Below are positions 12,080-24,158 of a stretch of DNA of 64,000 nt, one piece after another. Location of the stretch: contig CM043948.1 in the NCBI GenBank assembly GCA_014529385.2, positions 20,714,451 to 20,778,450 on the forward strand, given 5' to 3'. The stretch's first letter is position 1. Every line of letters begins with the position of its first letter. Origin of the DNA: Adiantum capillus-veneris. Taxonomy: Eukaryota > Streptophyta > Polypodiopsida > Polypodiales > Pteridaceae. Position numbers and translations under genes: made by a program. The notes under the pieces were generated by a model. It ran no database searches. It had not been told where the DNA came from and was given only the letters and a program-made list of their open reading frames with translations.

Positions 12080-12830
12080 TTTTTTTGGGCAAAACTCACA
12101 ATTTGTGAGTGAATTTCATTAAGCACAACATAAAATTACAAAATAACCTCAAGCTCAGGCCGAGCCTTGAGGTGCTGAAGATTACAAGTTGGATATCTAT
12201 CGTCTCTCATCGAGGCCTATCATCATATTCTTAACAAAGTAGGTGAACTATAGTTCTAGGCTTTACTTATGGTAGGTTGACAACATGACATGGGTAGCCC
12301 TAGACCAGTCTTTTGAGTCTTGCTTGCATTCAAGCATATAGATCACCACTCTGCTTTCTTGTATAATTTCCAAGAAGCTTGCCACATCAAGATCTCCATC
12401 AAACACATGGTGGTTCCTTGCCTACTATATATAATGAAAGAAGAAGTACGTGACAATTTGAGTGTAGATGAGAAGAGCAAGAAATCCCAACTTCTTGCCA
12501 CTAAGAAAGAGATCAGCCTTGAAGAATCTGATCTACCATGTCCTTTGGACCCACTTGTAGATTTTCCCTGCCTGGCCTTTGATCGCCTGGCATTTCATAA
12601 ATAGGTGGGCCAGATCGTCTCACTAGCTATCCTACACCCCAAGCATCGATGTGACCCAATCCTCTCTCTTGGATCTTTACACCCATTGGTAGATCACCCC
12701 ACATTACCTTCCATAAAAATATCTTCTTAAATTGGGCCCACTTTGGCTTCCAAATGTTCTTCATGACTTCCTCCCAGTGTTCTTCCGGCCATTGTCTCTT
12801 CCATATTTTGTTGAGGGGGACTAGACCAAT
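12080..12830 (-). mobile_element. 5'-truncated L1 copy (3' end only)
   Basis: The reverse complement matches the 3' part of the L1 at about 5690-6400. That includes the stretch ending in the shared CTCACAAATTG-like sequence, and a T run at 12080-12086 that is the A tail seen from the other strand. Truncation lies near 12830, matching about 5690 in the longer copy. This is the usual product of incomplete target-primed reverse transcription. Target duplications are not clear. Confidence 0.8.
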
Positions 12831-13581
12831 TATATTTGTGTCTTAACTTCATTTTGAATTTGGAATCTTGTTGCTCTACTTGACATATCTATTCAATTTT
12901 CTCTCTCTCACATATTGGTACCAATTTGTATCAATTTTGAAGCTCTTGGATATTGGAATTTGTCTTTAATAAAAGAAAGTTTCAAAGTACCTCAACAATG
13001 TCTACAAGAGACTTATCAAGTAAGATCAATTTTTGACTGATCCATGGAGGAGTATTCTTTAGCCACTATAATTGTTCTTGGAGATTTTGTTTAGAGGATT
13101 GAACAACAAATGGAAGCTCTAGTGTCTTTGACAATGTTTAGAGAATATGCATATAACAATTGCAACATGACACATTTGAAGACGGAGACCAAGTTCAAAA
13201 GTGGGATAGTTCAAAATGGTGGACACAAGATAATTTTACCTTTTTTCCCCAAGTTTTTTAAAAAAATTTATAGCTCTTTGAAAAAAGATGAAAATCATTT
13301 TGTTCACAATTGTTGTAGGTACATTACATATGTTTGTCCAAAAATTATCAATCTTTGTAGTTTTTGTCCTATCATAAACTTGTAAAGGGTGTAGACACTG
13401 CTTTTGAGTGAGTTATCTTGTAAACTATGTGTTTGTTTTACAAGTTCTTCATACTACTAGGTTCATGATGAGAAAAGCTACATATTAGCACCATGCATGT
13501 TGAGGATTGGCGCCCTATAATAGTCTGCCTATTTTCATACATATTTGCTACACCAAGTGGTTACGGGTGGGATATAGGGTA
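12831..13581. other. Intergenic stretch
   Basis: AT-rich sequence between the L1 fragment and an LTR-like repeat. A 91-codon plus-strand frame at 13110-13385 has no recognisable motif and I do not call it. Confidence 0.45.
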
Positions 13582-14488
13582 TGTTGGGGGTTTCATCATT
13601 GCATAGATCCAATGACCAACAAAATTATCAATACGGAGAGATGAGCTACCCGGATAGGGCATGGAAACACTCACACAATTAGTGAGCTAATCATGGAAAC
13701 ATGAATGGTTAACTCTATGAGGTGAGCTTCTCGGCCTATGGAGGAGCTATGCCACAATGGTGGGCAATCTCCACATCCACTTACCTTTACCTCCAATCAA
13801 CCCAATCACACACACTAACGATTGCAAGACACACACAACACTAATCCTATCATGCAACACACTAATCACAATCACACACACATAGATCTATCGAGCACCA
13901 CACTCTTATCAAACCTACATGCACACACAAGCAAAAGAGGACAATCACACAAGATTAGAGAGGGATTAACCACTAATTAGTTAAGATCTAGCTAATCTAA
14001 GCATCATAGGCAATCATAAGAAGCATGAGAGAGGCATAGTGAAAGAGAAGTAAGCATTGATTAGTGTTAATCAAGTCACATGAACAAAGAGAAGCTCAAG
14101 GACTCCATAGCCACACACCTCAAGAGCTCTCACCAAAGAGTTCTCTCAACAAATAAGATTAAAAACCTAGATTTATTTTACACATTTCCTTATATACCTA
14201 GGGTAAAAATATGCAATGTCTGAGCGCCCAAGGCCTTTAAGGCTCCACCACTTACTCAATCTGCAACCTAGGCATACTACTGACCTATTATTTACAACTT
14301 GGAACTCCCATTGAGCCCGTAACACATTAAAATATTACAATGGCTTGAAATAAATTGGGAATTTACAATACGTGACCATTTTGGGAAAATGTGAAAAATG
14401 TATAGCTCCAATCTTCACTATTTCTTTGTATTCATCCTCGATGTGTACTCGTACATCTTCGGTCTTTAGCAGCTCCTGTTAACTGACA
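13582..14488 (-). repeat. Diverged LTR related to the 20-24 kb array
   Basis: It starts TGTTGGGG on the plus strand and shares patches with the array units: ACCAACAAAATTATCAAT, CCCGG.TAGGGCATGGAA, and AACTTGGAACTCCCATTGAG. The rest is strongly diverged. The right end, near ACTGACA at 14488, is uncertain. It may be the 3' LTR of the minus-strand element whose primer site is at 20244-20261, or a separate LTR of a related family. Confidence 0.55.
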
Positions 14489-15713
14489 TTGACTCAGTGC
14501 TTGATTTTAGTGCTTGTCCTTGAGCACCATAGAAAAGTGTCCGTGGAGGCTGTGGAAGGTTTTTGATTGGTTGTTGATGGGTGGATCTTCTTCATTTGTC
14601 ATTGAATTTGTTGATGAGTTTCAATTTGTTGCAGCATCTTCATTGGTCTGAATATGTTTTATGTGAGAGATGATGGTGCATTTGTCCGTTGTGCAGAATG
14701 ATGAGGCTATTGTTTATTTATGAAAAGTATGTACAAGGGAGTTAGAATGATGAGGTTTTAAATTAGGGTCTAATACCTGGATGACCAAAGAGAAAAAACC
14801 CAGTGGGAAAAAAGTGCCTTTGGGATAAGCGCATTATTGGAGTACTTATTAGCATGGGAAATATCAATAAAGTATAAGGGATTATTTTGCTGATAAATAT
14901 GGAATTAAAAAGGCAGCAAATATGAAAGGTAGCATGATGGAACATTGGTTTGCTTTTTGTAGTCCACTCAAGGTGCATGGGTGGAAGCAAAAAAGAGTGT
15001 CTAATGCATATGTCCAATGGTGGGACATCCTATATATGCATACACAGAAATGTATGGGAAACAATATGCTGTGCAAGAAAGATTTTGAGGGGTTCTTCTA
15101 GGTCAATTGGAAACTTCCAACTACCATATGATCTTTCAATGGTTTCTGCTTTGAAGGGTCTATTGGCTAGAGGCTCCAAGGATTCTAACTGACATTGGGG
15201 TTCCTGGTACAAGAGTTGATTTTGATGGATTTGCAGCTCCCCCCTTCCTAGGGTGATCACTATAGCCTCCTTCATTATAAGAGTTCAAAAATGTTTGGCT
15301 CTGGTTTAGTCTCACCTTTTGGGATTGTGAAGGTACACTTGGGTAGCACTGTTGAAATTTGGCATATGTAACCCTTCTGTATAGCTTCCTATGTATCTCC
15401 ATGAAACATGACAAATTATTCAAGTTAAGGTGTAGATAGCATTATCTTTGCCGTGATATTGTCTATCCTATGGGTCTCCTATGATATGAGCTTCTATGGG
15501 TTCAAGACCCAAGGCATCATAGATGCTAGACTCTTGTCTATATCTACAATTGTATTGGTCAAAGTATATGCTCGTTTGGTTACAACATCAAAGCATGATT
15601 TTTGATGGAGGAGAGTTCGGCTCTAAATAGATTTTTGGGTTCACTCAGTCATATCCTTCAGCTCTAGAGAGGATGGGATATATTAGATTCTATCTTCTAA
15701 AATGAACCATCCT

Positions 15714-17619
15714 TTATCTATCACTGGTATCTATCACTGGACGCACTTCTATGAGTTGGTATGTGGGCCGTTCAAACACCGGTTGATCCTTTTTGTACAA
15801 TTTTCCTTTTTGGTCTACATAGTGTGCATATGAATTATGTGTACCATACAATGCTAACAGCATTATGTTTGATGTGTCCCTTAGACTCATGAATGATTGC
15901 ACACTTGTGGAAATGGATGCAGAATCATTTCCAAACCTAACAGTCTTTTCAACATTCTGTGATATATGAACATCTTGACCAAATTCATGCAGGAATTTGT
16001 TGTTCAAAGGGTCAATTTTAAGCTTTTCAGATGCCTGTGCATCTTAATGCTGATTTTGAATTTGCAGTGTTTTTACTGGTGCTTCTAATGGTAATGCAGA
16101 ATCATCCGATTGCATTAAAAATGACGAGTTAAATGCACTTACATCGAGATTCGCAATTGCAATTTGCTATCTGCCTTGCTTGTTGGCAGTTTGATGTGTC
16201 CTTGTTGTCTAGATTTTTTGGAAAATCTTCAGAAAAATGTCCATCTTTTTGTCCACAATCTGAGCAATATGCCATGACTGGTGGTATTTCAACTGGATCT
16301 ATCATGTTGAGCTTTTGCTGAGGAGTTTCTACTTCTATGCTGACCAAAGTCGGCATTTTATTTTAAAACACTAAACATCAAGCTGTAGACTGCTTCATCT
16401 TGACCTTTGTACCGTCTTTGACCTGGTTCTCCAATTAGACTGGCTTCTGTTGGTTGATCTGTTGGATCTTGCAATTCTGGCTCTTGACTATAAATTTGAC
16501 CACTGTAATCCATGTACAATGATCCTGATTGCATGTGCACTAAATAGATGCTTTGCTGGCTTGTGCAAATTTCTAGAGAAACACTTGGGTTGAATTTTTG
16601 AACTCCTATCTGCACTTCATCTTTAAGCTTGCAGACCTGGCTCCACTGAAGTCTGTGAACATCTGGGAGTTCTCTAAATCTTGCTTTTCTCTGATCAATA
16701 GAATCTTGGCTCCTGTGTTGCTTTTGCTGCTTATCAAGTATCTATGGCCTTCTGAATCTGCATATAAGACTTTATCTCCATTATAGCCATATAGCTGTAA
16801 AATTTTCTCTACTGTGCAGTTGTGCATGTGTTGCCACTGCTACTGGCTTGCTCTGCTATACTTGAACTTTCAACTCGATTTGAGTCCATGTTGGTTGTTC
16901 TATAAAAACTGTCTCCTAGCAGATTTTGATATTGATTAACACAGTTTCTCCTGCTCGATTTTGATTAAATTGCTTTAGAAAAAGCACTTTTGCAGTTGAC
17001 ATCTCTTCAGAGCCATAAGAGTTGATTAACTCTAGCTTGACAGTGTCAGAATTGATCTGGGCTTTTTAAATGATGAAAATCTAGACTCTGAATAGCCTAA
17101 TCTGCAATCCACCATGATTGGTGCCTCTGTTTGTCCGATTAGAAGCTAATTTCTGGTGCAATTACTTGTACTTGCCAATTTTGGTTTGCACAATGACTTC
17201 TAGTCCCTGTCGTTCTTTGTCTGAACTGTGGGGACACTGTCCAAAACTCGGCTGGAACTATGATGACCTTGGCTTGTATGATCACCAACTCTTTTCGCAC
17301 TTCCCGATTTTCTTCTGATGATTTTCCTGATGTTTCTAGCTTGCTTTACGGTGTGTAATTTTCTCGGCTCTGGTTTTTTCAACTTGCTCACTTTTGTGTT
17401 GTTTGCTCGGTTTGTGACTCTTCTGGCTTTTTCGATGTGATTCTCCGGCGGTGTGTTTTCTGCTTTTCTGGATCTTTCTGGCTCTTTAGACGGCTTTCTT
17501 TTTATTATTATTAATTTTTTATGAAATTTTGAATTTTCTTTAAAAAATGATATTTTTATTTTTTTTGGAAAAGTTTTGATTTTTAATAAGTTTTTTGGTA
17601 ATTTTCTTTTTTTTGTCAA
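15714..17619 (-). pseudogene. Cluster of unidentified minus-strand ORF remnants
   Basis: Five minus-strand frames follow each other: 17619-17200, 16827-16606, 16615-16358, 16356-16129 and 16007-15714. The first is very Lys/Arg-rich. The second reads YADSEGHRYLISSK. The fourth carries YCSDCGQKDGHFSED followed by a Cys-rich tail, a zinc-knuckle-like shape with one extra residue between the second Cys and the His, and Phe where the last Cys would be. The opposite strand has fewer frames. This looks like one decayed gag-like gene broken by stops and shifts. I cannot assign a family. Confidence 0.4.
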
Positions 17620-17930
17620 TTTTAGTACTTTTATGAAATTTTTGAAGGTTTAATGAAATTTTTAATGATTTTTTGTGATTTTTTGGCCATTTTTTATTTT
17701 TTATGGATTTGTTTTGGTTTCTTATGACTTTTCCTAATTTTTGTGATTTATATGTGATTTTTAAATATTTTTTAATAAATTTTTGTAAGGTTTTTGCTTT
17801 TTTTAGTAAATTTTTGATGAGTTTTTTATTTTATTTTTTTACTTTTCTAATCCCCTTTTTTAATTTTTATTGGACTTTTGAAAATTTTTATTGTTTTTTA
17901 ATAAATTTTTTGTGATTACTAGTTACTAAC
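17480..17930. repeat. T-rich low-complexity block
   Basis: About 450 bases of T-rich sequence with G as the main interruption and recurring GATTTTTTG-like words. Any frames here are artefacts of the composition. Confidence 0.85.
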
Positions 17931-18125
17931 TAAACTAATGTTTACCTGGCTGGGCTAGCACTGTTGACCGACGGATGACGACAGTAATGCGGGCCGCGGG
18001 GGTTTGGCGTTTAGCGAGGAGGGCAGAAAGTACGGCAACGATTTTCGGGTCAGTGGCTCATCAGGGCAGGACATCGACCAACGTGGACAGACACCCAATA
18101 CGGGACGCGGCGGGGAGGTACGTGC

Positions 18126-18126
<1 letters not shown>

Positions 18127-18197
<71 letters not shown>
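18127..18197. repeat. (GA)n microsatellite
   Basis: About 35 GA units in a locally GC-rich segment. Looser GA-rich sequence follows at about 18365-18540. Confidence 0.97.
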
Positions 18198-18198
<1 letters not shown>

Positions 18199-18749
18199 AC
18201 CCGCTGATTGCGACAGGCAACGAGGTGCAGTAGCCTGGCGGGCAGTGGTCAGCAAGGCGTGTACGTACTATGAACCTAAGCAAAGGAGGCTACACAACAA
18301 AAAGTGTGTGTGTGTGAGAATAGGACAAGGAGGACAGAGAGGTGGGTCACTAGTTGCGACGAAAGGCAGGGGAGCGAGAGAGAGTGAGAGGGGGAGTTAG
18401 AGAGATAAGGTTAATTATCGTGAGAGAATTGAGGGAGTTAGAGAGAGAGAGTGAGAGGGGGAGGTAAGAGAGTGTTAATCATCTTGAAAGAGTGAGGGAG
18501 TTAGAGAGAGAGAGAGAGAGAGAGAGTGGGGAGGAGAGAGAAGGTTAATAATTGAACCTTTGGGAGTGGGAAGGATTTTTTTTTTGGATAAATTTGAACC
18601 TTAGCACCGCAAGGGGCTAATCTCGTCGCGGCCCACAAAAATCGGAAATCACCTGCCACGAACGTCGATGCCGTATCGGGCTGCACGCCAAGGTTCGATA
18701 AATCTCGCCGGTCCGGACCGAAACACCGAATCCGTTTTATTTTTATTTT

Positions 18750-19150
18750 TGAACGTCCAAAGATGCCAAAATTAGGCTGAAAATCACCCGAAAACACAAA
18801 AAATCATTCGAAAATCCCAAAAATTGCCAAAAAATTTCTAAAAACCTTAGAAAATGATCGACATTCACAATGAAACACTTTCGACACACATAAACACACC
18901 AAAAATAGCAATTTTTACCAAAACTCTGATTAACGATAAAATCATGAATCCGGCCCCCGAAAATAGCAAAGCGCTTAAAATTTGGCGAACGAAAGCCCAA
19001 ACGCGCTCAAAATCAAGTCTAAATACACACACAAAACAGCTCGTAAAGATCACACGATATCAAATTTTTACAGGATTGAGAAAAAATAAATGCAAAAATT
19101 AGTCAAAGTTTATCAAAAATTTACAAAAAATATCTGAAACATACTGTTTT
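18750..19150. repeat. A-rich low-complexity block
   Basis: About 400 bases rich in A with C as the main interruption (AAAAATTGCCAAAAAATTTC type). The composition is the complement of the 17480-17930 block. Confidence 0.8.
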
Positions 19151-20243
19151 TTTTTTTTAAATCTCCACACATAGGGGATTAGTGCAGCCAAATAAAATCA
19201 CAAAAACACATCAATTCAATTGCCAAACATTTTGATTAATAAAATCTAAACTAGACAATTAAATCGGTAAAATTAGCGACAAAATTAGGTCAAAATTCGA
19301 CGTATTTAGAGTGTGTAAATCCCTGTTTTGAGCTCAAAAACTCAACAATTAACCATTACACACATCAAATATGCAATCAAAAATTGAATTAATCATGCAC
19401 ATAAGTACTTTTTAGGCATACACACACATTAATAATTGGTAGTTTTTACCAATCTTTACGTGCGCACACAAAAGGGTTAATCTTGTCGAAATTGCAATGT
19501 GATTTCACAAATCTCTAGTTGCGTTTGACCACAACACAAATCAATCATCATAATTGAAGAATCATTAAGCACACATTGATTTTTAGGTGCACAAATAAGG
19601 ACAAAATAGTGTACACACACCTAAAATTAGACATACACACATTCAATTAGAATGCACACACACTTGATTTTAGTGCACACACACTTGCAATTGACCATTC
19701 AAGCACGCAATTAGATCAATTAGGCACACAACTAGCAACGCAATTCATTAATTAACAATTGAACTTGTCAATTTCATACGCCACCAAATCTAGAAAATTT
19801 CGGCAATATGACGGCATGAAAACGAACAATCCAAAAATTTTCAAAGCAACATAGCATCAATATTGCATTGCAATAACATAGCATCAACATTACATTGCAT
19901 CATGCTGGAGTCTCTACACAATTCTACACATCTTTAGATTAGGGAGGTTGAGAATACCACCTTGATTACCTTTCCAATGAAGATCAATTGGACAGTTGAA
20001 AGCTCAAATCTTTCGTAAAAAAATAAGTATGTAATCTAGCAAAAATTAGTCAAATTAGCAAGGGGTTAGTGTGAGATTAGAGTGTGTAAACATACAATTG
20101 GCAAGATACGGTGACAAATAGGGAATAAGGAACACATTGCTTCATGCACATCCATCAAAAATCCACAAAACCATAAACACACAAGTGAAATTAGTGAAGA
20201 AACACATCCGATTATGCCACAATTACACCAGCGTAGGCCATCG
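19151..20243. other. AT-rich leader with CACACA-like clusters
   Basis: No gene. Irregular ACACACA motifs occur at about 19600-19740. On the minus strand this is the region just inside the primer-binding site, where an untranslated leader would lie. Confidence 0.5.
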
Positions 20244-20261
20244 TCCCCGACAACGGCGCCA
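20244..20261 (-). other. Primer-binding site (minus-strand element)
   Basis: On the minus strand it reads TGGCGCCGTTGTCGGGGA, two bases after the CCCCAACA end of the adjoining LTR. This is a common plant Ty3/gypsy-type primer site. It fixes the orientation and identifies unit A as a 5' LTR. Confidence 0.85.
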
Positions 20262-20263
20262 AA

Positions 20264-21214
20264 TGTTGGGGACAATCGTAGCATAGCCTAATCAACCCAA
20301 GACCAACAAAATTATCAATCCTAAGATCGGCAACCCGGCTAGGGCATGGAAGCACGAGCATCAAATGTATCAAATGAGAGGATTCAAGAGTATGCTCATC
20401 CAATGCAATAGAGATTAGTCATGAATCATTAACTCTAATCAAATCATCAATCAAGCATCACCCACACACATTAAGCCCACCAAAGTTCGACTTACCATAG
20501 ACTAGAATCTCTAAACACACTTTTGATAAGCACACACTAATTGCATTGGTGTTGGCCTCTCTAATCACCACATGCCAATCAAGGCACTTCATCAAAAGCT
20601 ACACACACAAGGTAAATGATGCTAGAGTTTCATAAAATCCAGTAAACAATAGGGCACATACACTAATTACAAGATTAGGAACCAAAATAATTAGCCTAAT
20701 TAGAGATGTTAAATATCACAAATATAATGCTCATAGAGGGATAGAAGTGGTTAATAAGTAAGAAGTCATCACACACGCTCAAATCTAGAATAATGAGAAA
20801 GGTGAAACTACTTCATGACATAATGGAATAGAGAAGAAGTAGACTAATGAAGAAAGTAGAGATTAGATTAAGAATACTTCTCTAAATACAATGGATTAGC
20901 ACTAGCCTCTTAAGCATGGGCATTAAGCTCAAGGCTAGGCCATCCATAGAGTGAACATTCAAGAGAGAGATAGCTCTCAAAAGTAGATACTCAAGAATGA
21001 AGCCTCCTTGCATAAAGGCTTCCTTATAAAGGCTTTCACCACAATCCCTTCTACTATGGGTTTAAGTATGAGCCCTCTAGCTAGCATATACAACTTTGGA
21101 ACTCCCAATGAGCCCAAGACCTTATACAAACTGAGTAGGAAATATTGTGCATATCCATAGTATATCTCCCGCTTGATGCATAATTGGTGTACCCTATGTT
21201 AGCCGCTGCTAACA
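20264..21214 (-). repeat. LTR unit A (5' LTR next to the primer site)
   Basis: 951 bp. Ends are TGTTGGGG and GCTAACA on the plus strand, so TG...CA on the minus strand. It is the only unit with an intact end next to a primer site. A short inverted repeat, GTTAGCCGCTGCTAAC, sits at the right end, and all units carry a version of it. Confidence 0.88.
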
Positions 21215-22189
21215 TTTGGACAATCGTAGCATAGCCTAATCAACCCAAGACCAACAAAATTATCAATCCTAGGATCGGTAACCCGGCGGTAACCCGACTA
21301 GGGCATGGAAGCACGACCATGTAATGTATCGAATGAGAGGATTCAAGAGTATGCTCATCCAATGCAATAGAGAATAGTCATGAATCACTAACTCTAATCA
21401 CATCATCAATCAAGCATCACCTACACACATTAAGCCCACCAAAGTTTGACTTACCATAGACTAGAATCTCTAAACACACTCTTGATAAGCACACACTAAT
21501 TGCATTGGTGTTGGCCTCTCCAATCACCACATGCCAATCAAGGAACTTCATCAAAAGCTATATATACAAGGTGAATGGTGCTAGAGTTTCATAAAATCCA
21601 GCAAACAATAGGGCATATACACTAATTACAAGATTAAGAACCAACTTAATCAACCTAATTAGAGATGTTAAATATCACAAATCGTATGCTCATAGAAGAA
21701 TAAGAGTGGTTAATAAGTAATAAGTCATCACACACACTCATATCTACAATAACGAGAAAGGTGAAACGACTTCATGACATAATGTACTAGAGAAGAAGTA
21801 GACTAATGAAGAAAGTAGAGATTAGATTAAGAATGCTTCTCTAAATACAATGGATTAGCTGTAGCCTCTTAAACATGGGAATTAAGCTCGGTGCTAAGCC
21901 ATCCATAGAGTGAACACTCAAGAGAGAGTGAGCTCTCAAAAGTGGATCCTCAAGAGTGGATACTCAAGAATGAAGCCTCCTTACATAAAGGCTTCCTTAT
22001 AAAGTCTTTCACCACAATCCCTTCTACTATGGGTTTAAGTTTCATCCCTCTAGCTAGCATATACAAATTTGGAACTCCCAATAAGCCCAAGACCTTATAC
22101 AAAGTGAGTAGGAAATATTGTACACATCCATAGTATATCTCCCGCTTGATGCATAATCGGTGTAGCCCGTGTGTTAGCTGCTGCTAACA
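21215..22189 (-). repeat. LTR unit B (tandem copy)
   Basis: 975 bp, joined head to tail to unit A. It begins TTTGGACAATCG instead of TGTTGGGGACAATCG and ends GCTAACA. Very similar to unit A throughout. Confidence 0.88.
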
Positions 22190-22871
22190 TTTGGACAATC
22201 GTAGCATAGCCTAATCAACCCAAGACCAACAAAATTATGAATCCTAGGATCGACAACCTGGATAGGGCCTGGAAGCACGAGCATCGAATGTATCGAATGA
22301 GAGGATTCAAGAGCATGCGCATCCAATACAATAGAGATTAGTCATGAATCACTAACTCTAATCACATCATCAATCAAGCATCACCTACACACATTAATGC
22401 CACCAAAGTCCGACTTACCATAGACTAGAATCTCTAAACACACTCTTGATAAGCACACACTAATTACATTGGTGTTGTCCTCTCCAATCACCACATGCCA
22501 ATCAAGGCACTTCATCAAAAGCTACACACACAAGGTGAATAGCGCTAGAGTTTCATAACAATAGGGCGCATAGACTAATTACAAGATTAGGAACCAACTT
22601 AATCAACCTAATTAGAGATGTTAAATATCGCAAATCTAATGCTCATAGAAGGATAGGAGTGGTTAATAAGTAAGAAGTCATCACACACACTCAAATCTAG
22701 AATAACGAGAAAGGTGAAACTACTTCATGGCATAATATAATAGAGAAGAAGTAGACTAATGAAGAAAGTAGAGATTAGATTAAGAATACTTTTCTAAATA
22801 CAATGGATTAGCACTAACCTCTTAAGCATGGGCATTAAGCTCAAGGCTAGGCCATACATAGAGTGAACACT

Positions 22872-22911
<40 letters not shown>

Positions 22912-23162
22912 CTCAAAGTGGATCTTCAAGAGTGGATACTCAAGAATGAAGCCTCTTTGCATAAAGGCTTCCTTATAAAGGCTTTCACCACAATCCCTCT
23001 ACTATGGGTTTAAGTTTGAGCCCTCTAGCTAGCATATACAACTTTGGAACTCCCAATGAGCCCAAGACCTTATACAAAGTGAGTAGGAAATATTGTGCAC
23101 ATCCATAGTGTATCTCCTACTTGATGCATAATCAGTGTAGCTTGTGTTAACCGCTGCTAACA
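22190..23162 (-). repeat. LTR unit C (tandem copy)
   Basis: 973 bp, the same junction sequence as unit B at its left edge. It carries an expanded GA tract at about 22873-22909. Confidence 0.88.
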
Positions 23163-23846
23163 TTTGGGTAATCGTAGCATAGCCTACCCAAGACCAACAA
23201 AATTATCAATCCTAGGATCGGAAACCCGACTAGGTCATGGAAGCACGAGCATGTAATGTATCGAATGAGAGGATTCAAGAGTATGCTCATCCAATGCAAT
23301 AGAGATTAGTCATGAATCACTAACTCTAATCACATCATCAATCAAGCATCACCTACACACATTAAGCCCACCAAAGTTTGACTTACCATAGACTAGAATC
23401 TCTAAACACACTCTTGATAAGCACACACTAATTGCATTGGTGTTGGCCTCTCCAATCACCACATGCCAATCAAGGCACTTTGCCAAAAGATACACACACA
23501 GGGGGAATTGTGCTAGAGTTTCATAAAACCCAACAAACAATAGGGTATATACACTAATTACAAGATTAAGAACCAAATTAATCAACATAATTAGAGATGT
23601 TAAATATTTCAAATCAAATGCTCATAGAAGGATAGGAGTGGTTAATAAGTAAGAAGTCATCACACACACTCAAATCTAGACTAATGAGAAAGGTGAAACT
23701 ACTTCATGACATAATGGAATAGAGAAGAAGTAGACTAATGAAGAAAGTAGAGATTAGATTAAAAATGCTTCTCTAAATACAATGGATTAGCACTAGCTTC
23801 TTAAGCATGGGCATTAAGCTCAAGGCTAGGCCATCCATAGAGTGAA

Positions 23847-23894
<48 letters not shown>

Positions 23895-24145
23895 CAAAAG
23901 TGGATCCTCAAGAGTGGATACTCAAGAATGAAGCCTCTTTGCATAAAATCTTCCTTATAAAGGCTTTCACCACAATCCCTTCTACTATGGGTTTAAGTTT
24001 GAGCCCTCTAACTATCATATACAACTTTGGAACTCCCAATGAGCCCAAGACCTTATACAAAGTGAGTAGGAAATATTGTGCACATCCATAGCATATCTCT
24101 CGCTTGATGCATAATCGTTGTAGCCAGTGTTAGCCGCCGCTAACA
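23163..24145 (-). repeat. LTR unit D (3' LTR next to the polypurine tract)
   Basis: 983 bp. The left edge begins TTTGGGTAATCG. It carries an expanded GA tract at about 23850-23892. The right edge GCTAACA abuts the polypurine tract, so this unit ends as a 3' LTR of an element lying to the right. Confidence 0.88.
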
Positions 24146-24158
24146 TTCCCCCCTTCCT
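24146..24158 (-). other. Polypurine tract (minus-strand element)
   Basis: On the minus strand AGGAAGGGGGGAA runs directly into the TGTTAGC start of LTR unit D. This is the expected position and composition for plus-strand priming. Confidence 0.8.

Larger units (their letters stand above)
14489..20243 (-). mobile_element. Interior of a minus-strand LTR element without recognisable pol
   Basis: It lies between the diverged LTR at 13582-14488 and the primer-binding site at 20244-20261, so it reads as the interior of a minus-strand element. I find no protease, reverse transcriptase, RNase H or integrase motif. A motif on the minus strand at about 14786-14830 (TTTTTTCCCACTGGGTTTTT) recurs in diverged form at about 25500-25540, in the interior right of the array, so the two interiors are related. 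It holds unidentified ORFs (15714-17619), T-rich and A-rich blocks, and a GA microsatellite. This is a large non-autonomous (LARD-like) structure or a composite of insertions. Confidence 0.45.

Noticed and set aside
12320-12604. 94-codon plus-strand frame
   Set aside because: It is the antisense of the truncated L1 copy.
13800-24100. Possible CRISPR-like or short direct-repeat array
   Set aside because: The repeats are about 970-bp LTR units and irregular ACAC motifs in plant DNA. There is no regular repeat-spacer pattern.
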